Shown: positions 15,336-24,217 of the stretch, one piece after another
How the letters are laid out: the number at the start of each line of letters is the position of its first letter
Numbering within the stretch: position 1 is the stretch's first letter
NCBI RefSeq assembly: GCF_002951615.1
Contig: NZ_CP019062.1
Span: 2,232,001 to 2,296,000, forward strand
DNA: 64,000 nt
DNA from: Rahnella sikkimica
GTDB taxonomy: Bacteria > Pseudomonadota > Gammaproteobacteria > Enterobacterales > Enterobacteriaceae
Direction of reading: 5' to 3'
Notes under the pieces: model-generated
Databases searched by the model: none
What the model was told of the DNA's origin: nothing
What the model saw: the letters and a program-made list of their open reading frames with translations, nothing else
Made by a program: the position numbers and the translations under genes

Positions 15336-15657
15336 TGTAGCGTCGAGGCATATCACCCCGGCCGGAGGGAATGTTTTTGCCGACCTGGGGTTTAGTGATG
15401 ATGAAGCACAGGCTTTGCATGCTGAATCGCAGCAAAAAATTGCACAGACGATTGCACTTAAAGAACAGCTAATGGCGGAAATCGCAAGCTGGATCGCCCT
15501 TCAGAATCTGCGTCAGAGCGATGCTGCAAAAGTTTTACAAGTCTCACGCCCGCGGGTTTCCGACGTCGTAAACAAGAAAACGGATAAATTCACGCTGGAT
15601 GCGCTGGTGATGATGCTCGGGCTGACCGGTAAGCAGGTTAAACTGGTTGTTGAATAA
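15319..15657 (+). CDS. HigA-like XRE-family antitoxin
   Basis: A 112-residue antitoxin starting at MKDYIDVASRHI with GGAGAG just upstream. The N-terminal half (VFADLGFSDDEAQALHAESQQ) resembles the toxin-binding region of Gp49-linked antitoxins. Residues 55-105 form an XRE helix-turn-helix (LRQSDAAKVLQVSRPRVSDVVNKKTDKFTLDALVMML, with the recognition helix around RPRVSDVV). It overlaps the toxin gene and probably represses the pair by binding the 14951-14966 palindrome. A bidirectional terminator lies downstream. Confidence 0.87.
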   Translation: MKDYIDVASRHITPAGGNVFADLGFSDDEAQALHAESQQKIAQTIALKEQLMAEIASWIALQNLRQSDAAKVLQVSRPRVSDVVNKKTDKFTLDALVMMLGLTGKQVKLVVE

Positions 15658-15670
15658 GTTTTTAAATGCA

Positions 15671-15697
15671 AAAAGCAGGGATTCCCTCCCTGCTTTT
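15671..15697. terminator. Bidirectional terminator between antitoxin gene and ddlA
   Basis: A ten-base perfect stem AAAAGCAGGG / CCCTGCTTTT with a seven-base loop. The A- and T-rich ends suit both the antitoxin transcript and the convergent ddlA transcript. Confidence 0.8.
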
Positions 15698-15719
15698 CTT
15701 TTGCAGCACATCTGACAAA

Positions 15720-16817
15720 TCAGTTGGCTGAGCTTTTGAGCTGGTTATCTTGCTCGTGTTGCTCCAGCGCCAGTTCGATCAGGCGCGTGATCAGATCACT
15801 GTAATTTAAACCGCTGGCCGCCCACAGTTTCGGGTACATGCTGATGTTGGTAAAACCCGGCAGCGTGTTGATTTCGTTGATAACGACGTCGCCCTGCTCG
15901 GTCAGGAACACATCGACGCGCGCCATACCCCGGCATTCCAGCACCTGAAACGCCTGCAATGCGATGGCCCGGATGCGGTCATGGGTTTCCTGTGGTAAAT
16001 CGGCGGGAACGGCAATCGATGCACCCGCTTCATTAATGTACTTGGTGTCGTAAGAATAAAACTCGTCGTGCAGGATAACTTCGCCGCATACGCTGGCCTG
16101 CGGGTAATCATTGCCGAGTACCGCGCATTCAATTTCGCGGCCTTTGATCGCGGACTCCACCAACACTTTGTGGTCGAAGCTGAACGCAGTTTCCAGCGCA
16201 TTCAGGAAACCTGCTTCGTTGCTCACTTTGCTGACGCCAACGGACGATCCCTGATTAGCAGGTTTGATAAACAGCGGTAAACCGAGCTGCTTAGAGACTT
16301 CAGCGAACGTATATTTCTGGCGGTTTGCACGGGTCAGGGTGACAAAGGGCGCAACGGACAAACCCGCGTCCCGCAACAGACGCTTGGTCACATCTTTATC
16401 CATGCTGACGGCCGAACCCAGTACGCCGGAACCGGCGAACGCAATATTCGCCATGCGCAGCAGGCCCTGCAATGAGCCATCTTCGCCCAGCGTGCCGTGA
16501 ACAATCGGGAAGACCACGTCCACCTGCGACAATGCGCTGGCGCTGTGCGTTTCAATCAGCTGATTTTCTGTCTGCCCCGGAATGAGCGCGACCTGATTAT
16601 TTGAGCGGTTCAGGGCAATCAGTGACGGATTTTCAGCATTGATCAGGTAGTTGCTGGCATCGTTAATATGCCACTCGCCTTTCTTATCAATGCCCAGCAA
16701 CGTCACGTCAAAGCGTTCTTTATCAATGGCATCCACAATATTTTTTGCCGATTGTAATGACACTTCGTGCTCTGCCGATTTGCCGCCAAAAATGATGCCT
16801 ACCCGTAATTTACTCAC
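15720..16817 (-). CDS. ddlA: D-alanine--D-alanine ligase A
   Basis: ATP-grasp ligase of 365 residues that makes D-Ala-D-Ala for peptidoglycan precursors in the cytoplasm. It matches Ddl[25 protein letters not shown] at the N-terminus, [18 protein letters not shown] near residue 100, [15 protein letters not shown], the ATP-binding [17 protein letters not shown] near residue 185, and the catalytic [21 protein letters not shown] near residue 312. The start is a GTG with AGGAG six bases upstream. DdlB, the other paralogue, would be expected in the fts cluster outside this window. Confidence 0.95.
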   Translation of the reverse strand: MSKLRVGIIFGGKSAEHEVSLQSAKNIVDAIDKERFDVTLLGIDKKGEWHINDASNYLINAENPSLIALNRSNNQVALIPGQTENQLIETHSASALSQVDVVFPIVHGTLGEDGSLQGLLRMANIAFAGSGVLGSAVSMDKDVTKRLLRDAGLSVAPFVTLTRANRQKYTFAEVSKQLGLPLFIKPANQGSSVGVSKVSNEAGFLNALETAFSFDHKVLVESAIKGREIECAVLGNDYPQASVCGEVILHDEFYSYDTKYINEAGASIAVPADLPQETHDRIRAIALQAFQVLECRGMARVDVFLTEQGDVVINEINTLPGFTNISMYPKLWAASGLNYSDLITRLIELALEQHEQDNQLKSSAN

Positions 16818-16831
16818 CTGCTGCTCCTTGT

Positions 16832-16850
16832 CGCCAGCTTCACGCTGGCG
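16832..16850 (-). other. Stem-loop between the cupin gene and ddlA
   Basis: CGCCAGC / GCTGGCG with a five-base loop lies between the cupin stop and the ddlA ribosome-binding site. No U-run is seen, so it is probably a processing or attenuation stem. Confidence 0.4.
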
Positions 16851-16880
16851 GCGATTTATCTATGTATGACTGATGTACGA

Positions 16881-17210
16881 CTAATCAACGACAAACAATT
16901 TAGCCCCGACAGGGGTTGAGGAACGGTGGGCTTCCGCGTTATCCGCCACCTGATAACTCATGCCCGGCGAGAGGGTAAATGTCCGGCCATCTTCCAGGCG
17001 CGTATGCAATTCCCCTTCAAGGCAAAACAGCACATGCCCTTTACTGCACCAGTGATCGGCTTCATATCCTGCCGAATATTCAACGACCCGCACGCGGATA
17101 TCGCCAAATTTTTGGGTACGCCACAGTGCCATCCCGACATCGCCGGGGTGTTGTGTCGGTGTCACGTCGTTCCAGTCGGTGGTGCAAAAAGGAATCGCAT
17201 CAAGCTTCAT
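16881..17210 (-). CDS. DHCW-motif cupin-fold protein
   Basis: A 109-residue single-domain cupin. The family motif region reads EADHWCSKGHVLFCLEGEL (residues 50-68, with D-H-W-C in the order seen here), followed by a second cupin motif around LSPGMSYQVADNAEAHRSS. Histidines in these motifs normally bind a metal. No substrate is known for the family. It is encoded 63 bases upstream of ddlA on the same strand, with a stem between them, so they may be partly co-transcribed. Confidence 0.8.
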   Translation of the reverse strand: MKLDAIPFCTTDWNDVTPTQHPGDVGMALWRTQKFGDIRVRVVEYSAGYEADHWCSKGHVLFCLEGELHTRLEDGRTFTLSPGMSYQVADNAEAHRSSTPVGAKLFVVD

Positions 17211-17568
17211 GAGTTTCTCAATGTCGGAAAGGAGAGGAAAGCCAGCATAAAAGTGAGCGGTAAATTTATCAATCGCTTGCTGAAAACAATTCGACAGCCC
17301 TTTCGCTGCAAAGTTAAGTAAAGGCGACTGTTCTTAGAGACAGGCGGCAGCCCGCGACTGACAAGGCCTGTGCGCAAGCCGCTAAAAAGCCCGAATCACA
17401 TGTGTTGCATGAGATGTCTGTGAGACAGGGTTCACGTTTTATCGACTATGCTTATTGGCAGTATGACGAAAAAGGTAAAGAAAGCTGACCCACGCAGTAA
17501 GGCGAACGCACCTCAATTCCAACGCGCTGATGACGTTACGCGGCGCGCCACAAAACAAGGAGCAACAG
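17211..17568. promoter_or_regulatory. Intergenic region cupin gene / aldehyde dehydrogenase
   Basis: This 358-base divergent region contains no convincing gene. A sigma-S-like -10 (GACTATGCTTA, about 17443-17453) lies about 120 bases upstream of the dehydrogenase start; this is a weak, pattern-based call. The start region carries an AAGGAG site. Confidence 0.3.
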
Positions 17569-18948
17569 ATGCCCTATCAAACGATCAATCCTTTCAATAA
17601 CAAGCTCATCAAAGAATACCCGACGCACAACGATAAACAGGTTGAAGAGGCGCTGACCACCGCGCACGCCCTGTATAAATCAGACTGGGCGCAGGGAGAT
17701 ATAAAACAGCGGGTCAAAGTGCTGCACAAATTGTCCGAGCTGATGGCATCAAGAGTCGATGAACTGGCGGAAGTGGTCAGCGTAGAGATGGGGAAACTCA
17801 TCGGTCAGAGCCGTGGTGAAGTACAGATTTGCGCGGATATTGCGAAATTCTACGCCGAGAACGCAGAAGAATTTCTCAAACCTGTGCCGTATAAGTCTGA
17901 TCTCGGCGAAGCCTGGGTCGAGCATCACCCGATTGGCATCATTCTGGCGGTCGAGCCGTGGAATTTCCCGTTCTACCAGCTGATGCGTGTGCTTGCGCCG
18001 AATCTCGCGTCAGGTAACAGCGTGCTGGTAAAACATGCCAGCATCGTGCCGCATTGCGCAGAAACTTTTGAGAAACTGGTTTCTGAGGCCGGTGCGCCAA
18101 AAGGTGCCTATACCAATCTGTTTATTTCGCAGGATCAGGTGGCGTCGATTATCGATGACGACCGCGTTCAGGGCGTCGCGCTGACCGGTTCGGAAAAAGC
18201 CGGTGCGATTGTGGCGGCACGCGCAGCCGGAAAACTGAAAAAATCCACACTTGAACTGGGCGGCAATGACGTTTTTGCCGTGCTGGATGATGCCGATATT
18301 GATCACGCCGCTAAAGCCGGTGCTCAGGCGCGTGTTTCCAACGCCGGGCAGGTTTGTACCGCCGCCAAGCGCTTTATCATTCACGAAAAAGTGGCCGACG
18401 AATTCCTGAAAAAATTCACTGAACACTTTAAGGCATTGAAAATCGGCGATCCGCTGGATATATCCACCACGCTGGGGCCGCTGTCTTCCGCCGACGCGGT
18501 GAAAACGCTGAGCAAGCAGGTGGACGATGCTGTGAAACACGGTGCCAAGCTGCACTTTGGCGGCAAGAAGGTCACCGGAAATCCGGGCAACTTCTTCGAG
18601 CCAACGATCCTCACGCACATCACGCGTGATAATCCGGCTTACTTCGAGGAGTTTTTCGGCCCGGTCGCGCAGGTTTATATCGTCAAAAATGACGAGGAAC
18701 TGGTGAAACTGGCCAACGACTCGCACTACGGCCTGGGCGGTTCGGTATTCACGACCGATCTCAACCGCGCCCGTAAGCTGGCGAGCCAGATTGAAACCGG
18801 CATGGTGTACGTCAATTCACCGACCGATACCGCCGCCGAACTGCCTTTTGGCGGGGTGAAACGCTCCGGTTTTGGCCGCGAACTGTCCGATCTGGGGATC
18901 AAAGAGTTTGTGAACCAAAAACTGGTGGTGCTTGCCGCTAAGTCTTGA
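17569..18948 (+). CDS. NAD(P)-dependent succinate-semialdehyde dehydrogenase (Sad/YneI-like)
   Basis: Aldehyde dehydrogenase of 459 residues that oxidises succinate semialdehyde to succinate at the end of GABA or putrescine breakdown, as judged by family resemblance to Sad. The start at MPYQTINPFNNK has AAGGAG six bases upstream. Marks are HHPIGIILAVEPWNFPFYQLMR near residue 125 (cofactor and Asn169-type active-site region), the catalytic-base segment STLELGGNDVFAVL near residue 228, and the catalytic cysteine in NAGQVCTAAKRF near residue 263. The family ending ELPFGGVKRSGFGREL is near residue 425. Substrate specificity within the family is inferred. Confidence 0.85.
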   Translation: MPYQTINPFNNKLIKEYPTHNDKQVEEALTTAHALYKSDWAQGDIKQRVKVLHKLSELMASRVDELAEVVSVEMGKLIGQSRGEVQICADIAKFYAENAEEFLKPVPYKSDLGEAWVEHHPIGIILAVEPWNFPFYQLMRVLAPNLASGNSVLVKHASIVPHCAETFEKLVSEAGAPKGAYTNLFISQDQVASIIDDDRVQGVALTGSEKAGAIVAARAAGKLKKSTLELGGNDVFAVLDDADIDHAAKAGAQARVSNAGQVCTAAKRFIIHEKVADEFLKKFTEHFKALKIGDPLDISTTLGPLSSADAVKTLSKQVDDAVKHGAKLHFGGKKVTGNPGNFFEPTILTHITRDNPAYFEEFFGPVAQVYIVKNDEELVKLANDSHYGLGGSVFTTDLNRARKLASQIETGMVYVNSPTDTAAELPFGGVKRSGFGRELSDLGIKEFVNQKLVVLAAKS

Positions 18949-18975
18949 TACCCATCAGTGCCTCCACGTAACACC

Positions 18976-18997
18976 TCCCTCTCCGCCCGGAGAGGGA
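18976..18997. repeat. TCCCTCTCC/GGAGAGGGA palindrome
   Basis: A nine-base perfect stem with a GCCC loop lies 28 bases after the dehydrogenase stop. It belongs to the same CCCTC/GAGGG hairpin family seen at 3910, 3985, 22141 and 25933, always near gene ends, and may aid transcript termination or 3' protection. Confidence 0.5.
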
Positions 18998-19105
18998 AAT
19001 TCTCTCCCTCCGCCGGTCTTTTGTGATCCCTTGATTCATGACAAAGCGGCCTACCCGCCAGCCTCTCTATAATCAGGCCCGTTTGTCTTCCCACTGGTAA
19101 ATCAC

Positions 19106-20227
19106 ATGGCGTATGAACTCAATCTGGACTGGCCGGAATTTTTAGAAAAATACTGGCAGAAACAACCTGTTGTATTAAAAAAAGCATTTATAAACTTTGT
19201 CGATCCTATCACTCCCGATGAATTAGCCGGCCTGGCGATGGAACCTGAAGTGGACAGCCGTCTGGTGAGCCATAAAAACGGGGAATGGCAGGCGAGCAAC
19301 GGGCCGTTTGAGCATTTCGACGGGCTGGGCGAAACCGGCTGGTCGCTGCTGGCACAGGCGGTAAACCACTGGCATCTGCCCGCGGCTGAACTGGTTCGTC
19401 CGTTCCGCGTGCTGCCGGACTGGCGTCTGGATGACCTGATGATTTCCTATTCTGTACCCGGCGGCGGCGTTGGCCCGCATATCGATCAGTACGACGTGTT
19501 TATCATTCAGGGCATGGGCAGCCGTCGCTGGCGCGTGGGCGATGCCTTACCAATGCGTCAGTTCTGCCCGCATCCGGCGTTGCTGCATGTTGATCCGTTC
19601 ACGCCAATCATCGATGAAGATCTCGAACCGGGCGACATTCTGTACATTCCGCCGGGCTTCCCGCACGACGGTTTCACCCATGAAACCGCCCTTAACTATT
19701 CCGTCGGTTTCCGTGGCCCGAATACCCGCGACTTTATCAGCAGCTTTGCCGATTACGCGTTGGAAAATGATTTAGGCAGCAACCACTACAGCGACCCGGA
19801 TTTAACGCTGCGCGATCATGTCGGCAAAGTGGAAGAATACGAGCTGGATCGCGTGCGCAATATGATGCATGACCTGATCAATGAGCCGGAAGCCTTCAGA
19901 CAGTGGTTTGGTCGATTCGCGACAACGCCGCGCCATGAGCTGGACATCGCGCCCGCCGAACCGCCGTATGAAACGCACGAAATCGTGGATGCACTGATGC
20001 AGGGCGACAGCCTGACCCGTCTGAGCGGTTTGCGCGTGCTGAACGTCGGCGACCGTTTCTTCGTTAACAGCGAAGCGCTGGAAACCGATCAACATCAGGC
20101 GGCGGATGCGCTTTGCCGTGTCATGCTGATCGGCAAAAAAGAGCTGGGCGATGCCGTCCAGGATCCGGCGTTTATGGCCGTGTTCACCGATCTGGTGAAT
20201 CAGGGTTACTGGTATTTCGACGAGTAA
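19106..20227 (+). CDS. roxA: RoxA, ribosomal protein uL16 arginine 3-hydroxylase
   Basis: JmjC-type Fe(II)/2-oxoglutarate oxygenase of 373 residues, the same length as E. coli RoxA (YcfD), which hydroxylates an arginine of ribosomal protein L16. The iron site is visible as GGGVGPHIDQYDVF near residue 121 (His-x-Asp) and the second histidine in PPGFPHDGFTHE near residue 190. SVGFRGPNTRDFISSFADY follows, then a C-terminal winged-helix region including HELDIAPAEPPY near residue 278. A short polar gap separates it from the dehydrogenase, and a strong bidirectional terminator follows. Confidence 0.94.
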   Translation: MAYELNLDWPEFLEKYWQKQPVVLKKAFINFVDPITPDELAGLAMEPEVDSRLVSHKNGEWQASNGPFEHFDGLGETGWSLLAQAVNHWHLPAAELVRPFRVLPDWRLDDLMISYSVPGGGVGPHIDQYDVFIIQGMGSRRWRVGDALPMRQFCPHPALLHVDPFTPIIDEDLEPGDILYIPPGFPHDGFTHETALNYSVGFRGPNTRDFISSFADYALENDLGSNHYSDPDLTLRDHVGKVEEYELDRVRNMMHDLINEPEAFRQWFGRFATTPRHELDIAPAEPPYETHEIVDALMQGDSLTRLSGLRVLNVGDRFFVNSEALETDQHQAADALCRVMLIGKKELGDAVQDPAFMAVFTDLVNQGYWYFDE

Positions 20228-20267
20228 AACTTTCTGCTGCTCAGTGCTTTGTGTTGCTCTGCCATAG

Positions 20268-20300
20268 AAAAAGGCGGCATCCGGTGGATGTCGCCTTTTT
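20268..20300. terminator. Bidirectional terminator roxA / phnE
   Basis: A 15-base stem (AAAAAGGCGGCATCC / GGATGTCGCCTTTTT, one mismatch) with a GGT loop serves the convergent roxA and phn transcripts. Confidence 0.85.
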
Positions 20301-20321
20301 TAGTTTTATGACCGGTTTGAA

Positions 20322-21245
20322 TCAGGGCTTATACAACTCGACCGGCGGCTTCATTTTTCGCTCCTCCGGCACAAACAAATCAATCTCTTCACCAAGAATA
20401 TATTTGGCGCGCAGCATCGCTGAAATCTTGTCCATCATCATTACGATAGCCACCAGGATCAGCGTGATAAACATCACCACATCCCAGTTCCACAACCGCA
20501 TGTTTTCCGCGTAAACCAGACCGATACCGCCCGCGCCCACAAAGCCGAGCACGGCGGCAGAACGGGTGTTGGACTCAATCTGATACAGCGACAGCGCCAG
20601 AAACGTCGGGAAAGATTGCGTGAAAATGCCAAAGCGGTGCGTCTGTAGCGGCGAAGCACCCAGCGCCCGCAGACCGCGGCTTGGTGAACGTTCCACCGCT
20701 TCGTGGCCTTCGGCGTAAAGCTTGCCGAGTAAGCCTAAATCCTGCATCACAATCGCCAGCACGCCGGCCAGCGGCCCCATGCCGACGGCCCGGACAAATA
20801 TCAGCCCCCAGATCGCCATATCCAGACCGCGAAGCACATCCAGAATACGGCGGATCACCAGCGAAACCGGCCGGAGAACCGGCGTGGTCATCACATTTCG
20901 CGCCGCAAGGAAAGACAGCGGCAGTGCGAGGAAAGAGGCGGTGACCGTCCCGGAAAACACAATCGCCAGCGTGATCGCAATCTGCGAGAAGTAGTACTTA
21001 AACGGCCATTCGGAAACATTATGCCACACGAACATGCGCAGAAAATACCGCCCGACTTCGCGGGTGCCGCGCACCACTTCACGCCACGGAATACCGAAAT
21101 AGCTGAAGAAGTAGAGGTAATACAACACAATCACAACAGCCAGAATCGCCAGATAACGCAGATACTTGCGTTGCGCGGAAAACAGATGCGCGTGCTGTTG
21201 TTTCAGGCTGGCAATCACATGAGGTTCAAGCGCGTCAGTTAACAT
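20322..21245 (-). CDS. phnE: PhnE-type phosphonate ABC permease, second copy
   Basis: Inner-membrane permease of a phosphonate-type ABC importer, 307 residues. The family permease signature is split as LLGKLYAEGHEAVERSPSRGLRALGASPLQTHRFG (EAA-like loop, around residue 195) and RSAAVLGFVGAGGIGLVYAEN. Five or six hydrophobic segments are seen. It is translated from an ATG that overlaps the stop of the first phnE by the TGATG pattern, so the two permeases are coupled and probably form a heterodimer. Two PhnE paralogues in tandem occur in phnCDEE transporters. Confidence 0.9.
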   Translation of the reverse strand: MLTDALEPHVIASLKQQHAHLFSAQRKYLRYLAILAVVIVLYYLYFFSYFGIPWREVVRGTREVGRYFLRMFVWHNVSEWPFKYYFSQIAITLAIVFSGTVTASFLALPLSFLAARNVMTTPVLRPVSLVIRRILDVLRGLDMAIWGLIFVRAVGMGPLAGVLAIVMQDLGLLGKLYAEGHEAVERSPSRGLRALGASPLQTHRFGIFTQSFPTFLALSLYQIESNTRSAAVLGFVGAGGIGLVYAENMRLWNWDVVMFITLILVAIVMMMDKISAMLRAKYILGEEIDLFVPEERKMKPPVELYKP

Positions 21246-22108
21246 CAGAAAGAGCCCTCCACCACACGTTTGCGTAATTTACCCGACAGATAATCCATCC
21301 CGGAAACCACCAGAATAATCAGCAGCAACGTCATGCTGACCTGGTCATAGCGATCCAGTTTGATGGATGTCATCAGTTCCTGACCAATCCCGCCTGCGCC
21401 CACTAACCCGAGGATGGTGGACTGGCGGAAGTTAATTTCCAGACGCATAAAGCTGTAGGACAAAAAGACAGGTTTAACCTGTGGCCACATGGCAAAACGC
21501 ATGCGCTGCAAACGCCCTGCTCCGCAGGCTCTCAGGCCGCGCACCGGTTTATCCGATGCGGTTTCAATAGATTCGTAGAACAATTTGGTCAGGCTGCCAA
21601 CGGTGTGTAAGGTCAGCGCGATAAAACCCGGAATCGCCCCCACGCCAAATGCCATCACACACATCACGGCCCAGGCCAGTTCAGGCATGGTTCGCAGAAA
21701 GGCAACATAGGTGCGGATGCTGAATTTCACCCATTTTGGGGAATCCGTATTGCTGGCGGCGAGAAACGCCAGAACAATGGCCAGCGCGGTGGACAAAATC
21801 GTTGAAGACAATGCCAGCTGTATAGTTTCCCAAATCAGCGGTAACTGAATATTGAGGCGGTATCCCCAGTAAGCCAGAGAACCTTCAGTGTGTCCGTCTG
21901 CGAATAATAAAGACCAGTGCAGAACCGGTACCGTCTGGCCGATATAATCAAAAAAGCTGGGGGCTGAAACAATAATAGTTTTCAGGTTAAGTTCGGAAAC
22001 ATTGCCAGACCATAAATATAACAGCAACATCAGCCCTGACCAGATCAGCGCCTCACGTTTTTGCTTACCGCGTATATTCTGGTAATAACGATTGAAGTCT
22101 TTATTCAA
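21245..22108 (-). CDS. phnE: PhnE-type phosphonate ABC permease, first copy
   Basis: A 287-residue permease paralogous to its downstream neighbour. The EAA-like loop reads LTKLFYESIETASDKPVRGLRACGA near residue 178, then RLEINFRQSTILGLVGAGGIGQELM. It is the first permease of the operon, 65 bases after phnD, and its stop overlaps the next phnE start. A hairpin of the CCTCCCC family sits in the gap to phnD. Confidence 0.9.
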   Translation of the reverse strand: MNKDFNRYYQNIRGKQKREALIWSGLMLLLYLWSGNVSELNLKTIIVSAPSFFDYIGQTVPVLHWSLLFADGHTEGSLAYWGYRLNIQLPLIWETIQLALSSTILSTALAIVLAFLAASNTDSPKWVKFSIRTYVAFLRTMPELAWAVMCVMAFGVGAIPGFIALTLHTVGSLTKLFYESIETASDKPVRGLRACGAGRLQRMRFAMWPQVKPVFLSYSFMRLEINFRQSTILGLVGAGGIGQELMTSIKLDRYDQVSMTLLLIILVVSGMDYLSGKLRKRVVEGSF

Positions 22109-22140
22109 AATAATATTTCCGGTTTACATGGAGATTTTTA

Positions 22141-22165
22141 TTCCTCCCCCGTGAAAGGGGAGGAA
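22141..22165. repeat. TTCCTCCCC/GGGGAGGAA palindrome in the phn operon
   Basis: A nine-base perfect stem with a seven-base loop lies just after the phnD stop. Its position between the binding-protein gene and the permease genes fits an intercistronic stem that stabilises the upstream message. Confidence 0.55.
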
Positions 22166-22173
22166 GTTAAGAC

Positions 22174-23106
22174 TTAGCGGCCGCCCTTCGTCAATTCACG
22201 CTTCATATCAATAATCTGCTGATATTCCGCCAGAGACGTTTCGCCGATATGCTGTTTACCGCCAACGGCTTTCACGAAGCACGCATGATCGTCTTTATCC
22301 AGTTTCTTAATGGCTGAAACCAGTTTCGCTTTAAATGCCGGGGGTAAATCGCTGCGCACCAGAATCGGGCCATTAGGAATTAACGGGGATTCCCAGATAA
22401 TACGAATTTTCTTCATCAGATCCGGATGGTCCATGCGGATCATGCGGTTGAACGCGCCGGAGGTATAACCGGTTTCGCGGTCACCAATCATCGAAGTCCA
22501 GGTCACCGCGCCTTCAAACTGGCCGTTCAGCACGCCGAGGATATCCTGCTCGTGGCCGCCGGAGAAGGTCACGCTGGAGAAGAAGTTGTTGTATTTGTTA
22601 TCCGTAGTACCGCCAAACTCTTTCTTGAAAGTCTGGTTCGGGATCAGGTAACCGGACGTGGAATCCGGGTCAGCAAAGCCAAAAGATTTGCCTTTCAGGT
22701 CAGACAATTTCTGGTACGGGCTGTCCGCTTTGACCACAACAACGGAGTGATAACCGCGGGATTTGTCGGTGTCATCAATCACGATACCCACCAGATCCAC
22801 CGCTTTCGGGTCATTAATATAAACAGACGCGAAAGAAGAAGGTGACATACTTAATACCATGTCGACTTTCTTGCCTAATAACCCCTGAATAACACCTGAG
22901 TAATCGGATGAATTACGCAGTTTGGTATCCACATTTAATTCTTTATCAAAGAAATCTTTTACACACTGATTATCCCCGATTTGCTGAGTGGCATTCTGAC
23001 CACCCAAAATACCTAAATTCAATTCTTTAGGGGCATCTTCTGCCATGCTGTGCATTGCGGTAAGGGAACCTGCAACAAAGACCGCCAGACGTAATAACTT
23101 CTTCAT
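22174..23106 (-). CDS. phnD: PhnD-like phosphonate-binding periplasmic protein
   Basis: Periplasmic solute-binding component, 310 residues. Residues 1-22 form a signal peptide (cleavage after HSMA, before EDAPKELNLGILGG). The domain shows family marks: the early LNLGILGGQNATQQ, then VDMVLSMSPSSFASVYI, KSRGYHSVVVVKADSPYQKLSDLKGKSFGF near residue 115, DSTSGYLIPNQTF, VTWTSMIGDRE and the late ESPLIPNGPILVRSDLP. The middle TSGYLIP loop normally contacts the phosphonate or phosphate group. It follows phnC by 68 bases. Confidence 0.92.
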   Translation of the reverse strand: MKKLLRLAVFVAGSLTAMHSMAEDAPKELNLGILGGQNATQQIGDNQCVKDFFDKELNVDTKLRNSSDYSGVIQGLLGKKVDMVLSMSPSSFASVYINDPKAVDLVGIVIDDTDKSRGYHSVVVVKADSPYQKLSDLKGKSFGFADPDSTSGYLIPNQTFKKEFGGTTDNKYNNFFSSVTFSGGHEQDILGVLNGQFEGAVTWTSMIGDRETGYTSGAFNRMIRMDHPDLMKKIRIIWESPLIPNGPILVRSDLPPAFKAKLVSAIKKLDKDDHACFVKAVGGKQHIGETSLAEYQQIIDMKRELTKGGR

Positions 23107-23174
23107 TTAATGATGACCTTGTGTAGATTGAGAGAAAGTAGAAATAAGCACTGCAAAATAAATAACGTTTTTGT

Positions 23175-24011
23175 TTAACTGTTTATCGCTTCGTGTTCTT
23201 CGCCATATAACTGATGCAAAATTCCGTCGGTTAACTGATCCGGATGACCGTCAAAGATAATCTGCCCTTTCGCAATGCCGATAACGCGGGTGCAGTAATC
23301 TTTCACCAGCTCGACGGAATGCAGGTTAACCATCACCGCAATATTCTCTTCGCTGACCTTTTTCAGGGCATTCATGATGCGCAGGGTATTTTTAGGATCC
23401 AGCGAGGCAACCGGTTCATCGGCCAGCAAAATTTTTGGGTTTTGCATCAGGGCGCGACAGATGGCCACACGCTGCATCTGACCACCGGAAAGGTTTTCAG
23501 CACGTTGCAGCGCATGTGGCAACATGTGCAACCATTCCAGCAGGGAAATTGCGCGGGCACGGTCTTCATCATCGAACTGATTGAAGAAGGATTTAAACGT
23601 GGAAGTGTGACTGAGACGACCCAGCAGCACGTTCGTCAGTACGTCCAGACGCGGAACCAGACAGAAATCCTGGAAAATCATGCCGCAACCCGAACGCCAG
23701 CGACGCAGCGCTTTGCCGGTCAGCCCAGCCAGTTGCTGCTGCTCACCGTTTTCGTAATGACACACCACGCTGCCGTCGGTTAACGGGATCGTGCCGTTAA
23801 GGACGTGAAGCAAAGTCGATTTCCCTGCGCCTGAACGGCCAATGACCGCGACAAATTCACCGGCGTGGAGATCGAAGTTGATGTCATTAAGAACACGCTG
23901 ACCTGATTTATAGGATTTCACCAGGCCTTTAACGTCCAGGACTTTGTTCAGATGCTGCGGCCCGGTCTGAGGATATTCAGCCTGTGCCAGCTTAAGTTGA
24001 GCTTGCGCCAT
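23175..24011 (-). CDS. phnC: PhnC-like phosphonate ABC ATPase
   Basis: ATP-binding subunit, 278 residues. The Walker A motif GRSGAGKST is near residue 59, the Q-loop region [21 protein letters not shown] near residue 112, the signature [16 protein letters not shown] near residue 172 and the Walker [14 protein letters not shown] near residue 195; [19 protein letters not shown] carries the switch histidine. The N-terminal 25 residues are a polar extension. It is the first gene of phnCDEE and lies downstream of a Pho-box-like element. No C-P lyase or phosphonatase gene is in this window, so the pathway beyond uptake is not seen. Confidence 0.92.
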   Translation of the reverse strand: MAQAQLKLAQAEYPQTGPQHLNKVLDVKGLVKSYKSGQRVLNDINFDLHAGEFVAVIGRSGAGKSTLLHVLNGTIPLTDGSVVCHYENGEQQQLAGLTGKALRRWRSGCGMIFQDFCLVPRLDVLTNVLLGRLSHTSTFKSFFNQFDDEDRARAISLLEWLHMLPHALQRAENLSGGQMQRVAICRALMQNPKILLADEPVASLDPKNTLRIMNALKKVSEENIAVMVNLHSVELVKDYCTRVIGIAKGQIIFDGHPDQLTDGILHQLYGEEHEAINS

Positions 24012-24064
24012 GATGCTGTCTCTCGGTTGCTTTCGTTATCTGGGGTTCATTAAGCGCGAGTTAT

Positions 24065-24082
24065 GTGACACATCAATGACGA
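24065..24082 (-). promoter_or_regulatory. Pho-box-like site upstream of phnC
   Basis: Read on the minus strand: TCGTCAT, four bases, GTGTCAC, matching the 7-4-7 layout of the PhoB box (CTGTCAT-N4-CTGTCAY) at most positions. Two further half-sites (TTGTCAT and CTGTCCA) lie just upstream to about 24105. It is 54 bases from the phnC start, which suits phosphate-starvation activation. Confidence 0.55.
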
Positions 24083-24217
24083 TTTAGTGGACAGCGTATG
24101 ACAAAAATGTAGCAACTTAAGAGCAATCCCTCGGTAATTATCCTGAATGATCTGTAGCCTGTTCCCTGGTATTTAAGTCTATGATTGCAGAACCTGCGTC
24201 AAAAAAAGGAAGATGAA

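Noticed and set aside
17457..17530. Possible leader peptide starting near 17461 upstream of the aldehyde dehydrogenase
   Set aside because: Only a few codons, with no clear ribosome-binding site or regulatory logic.
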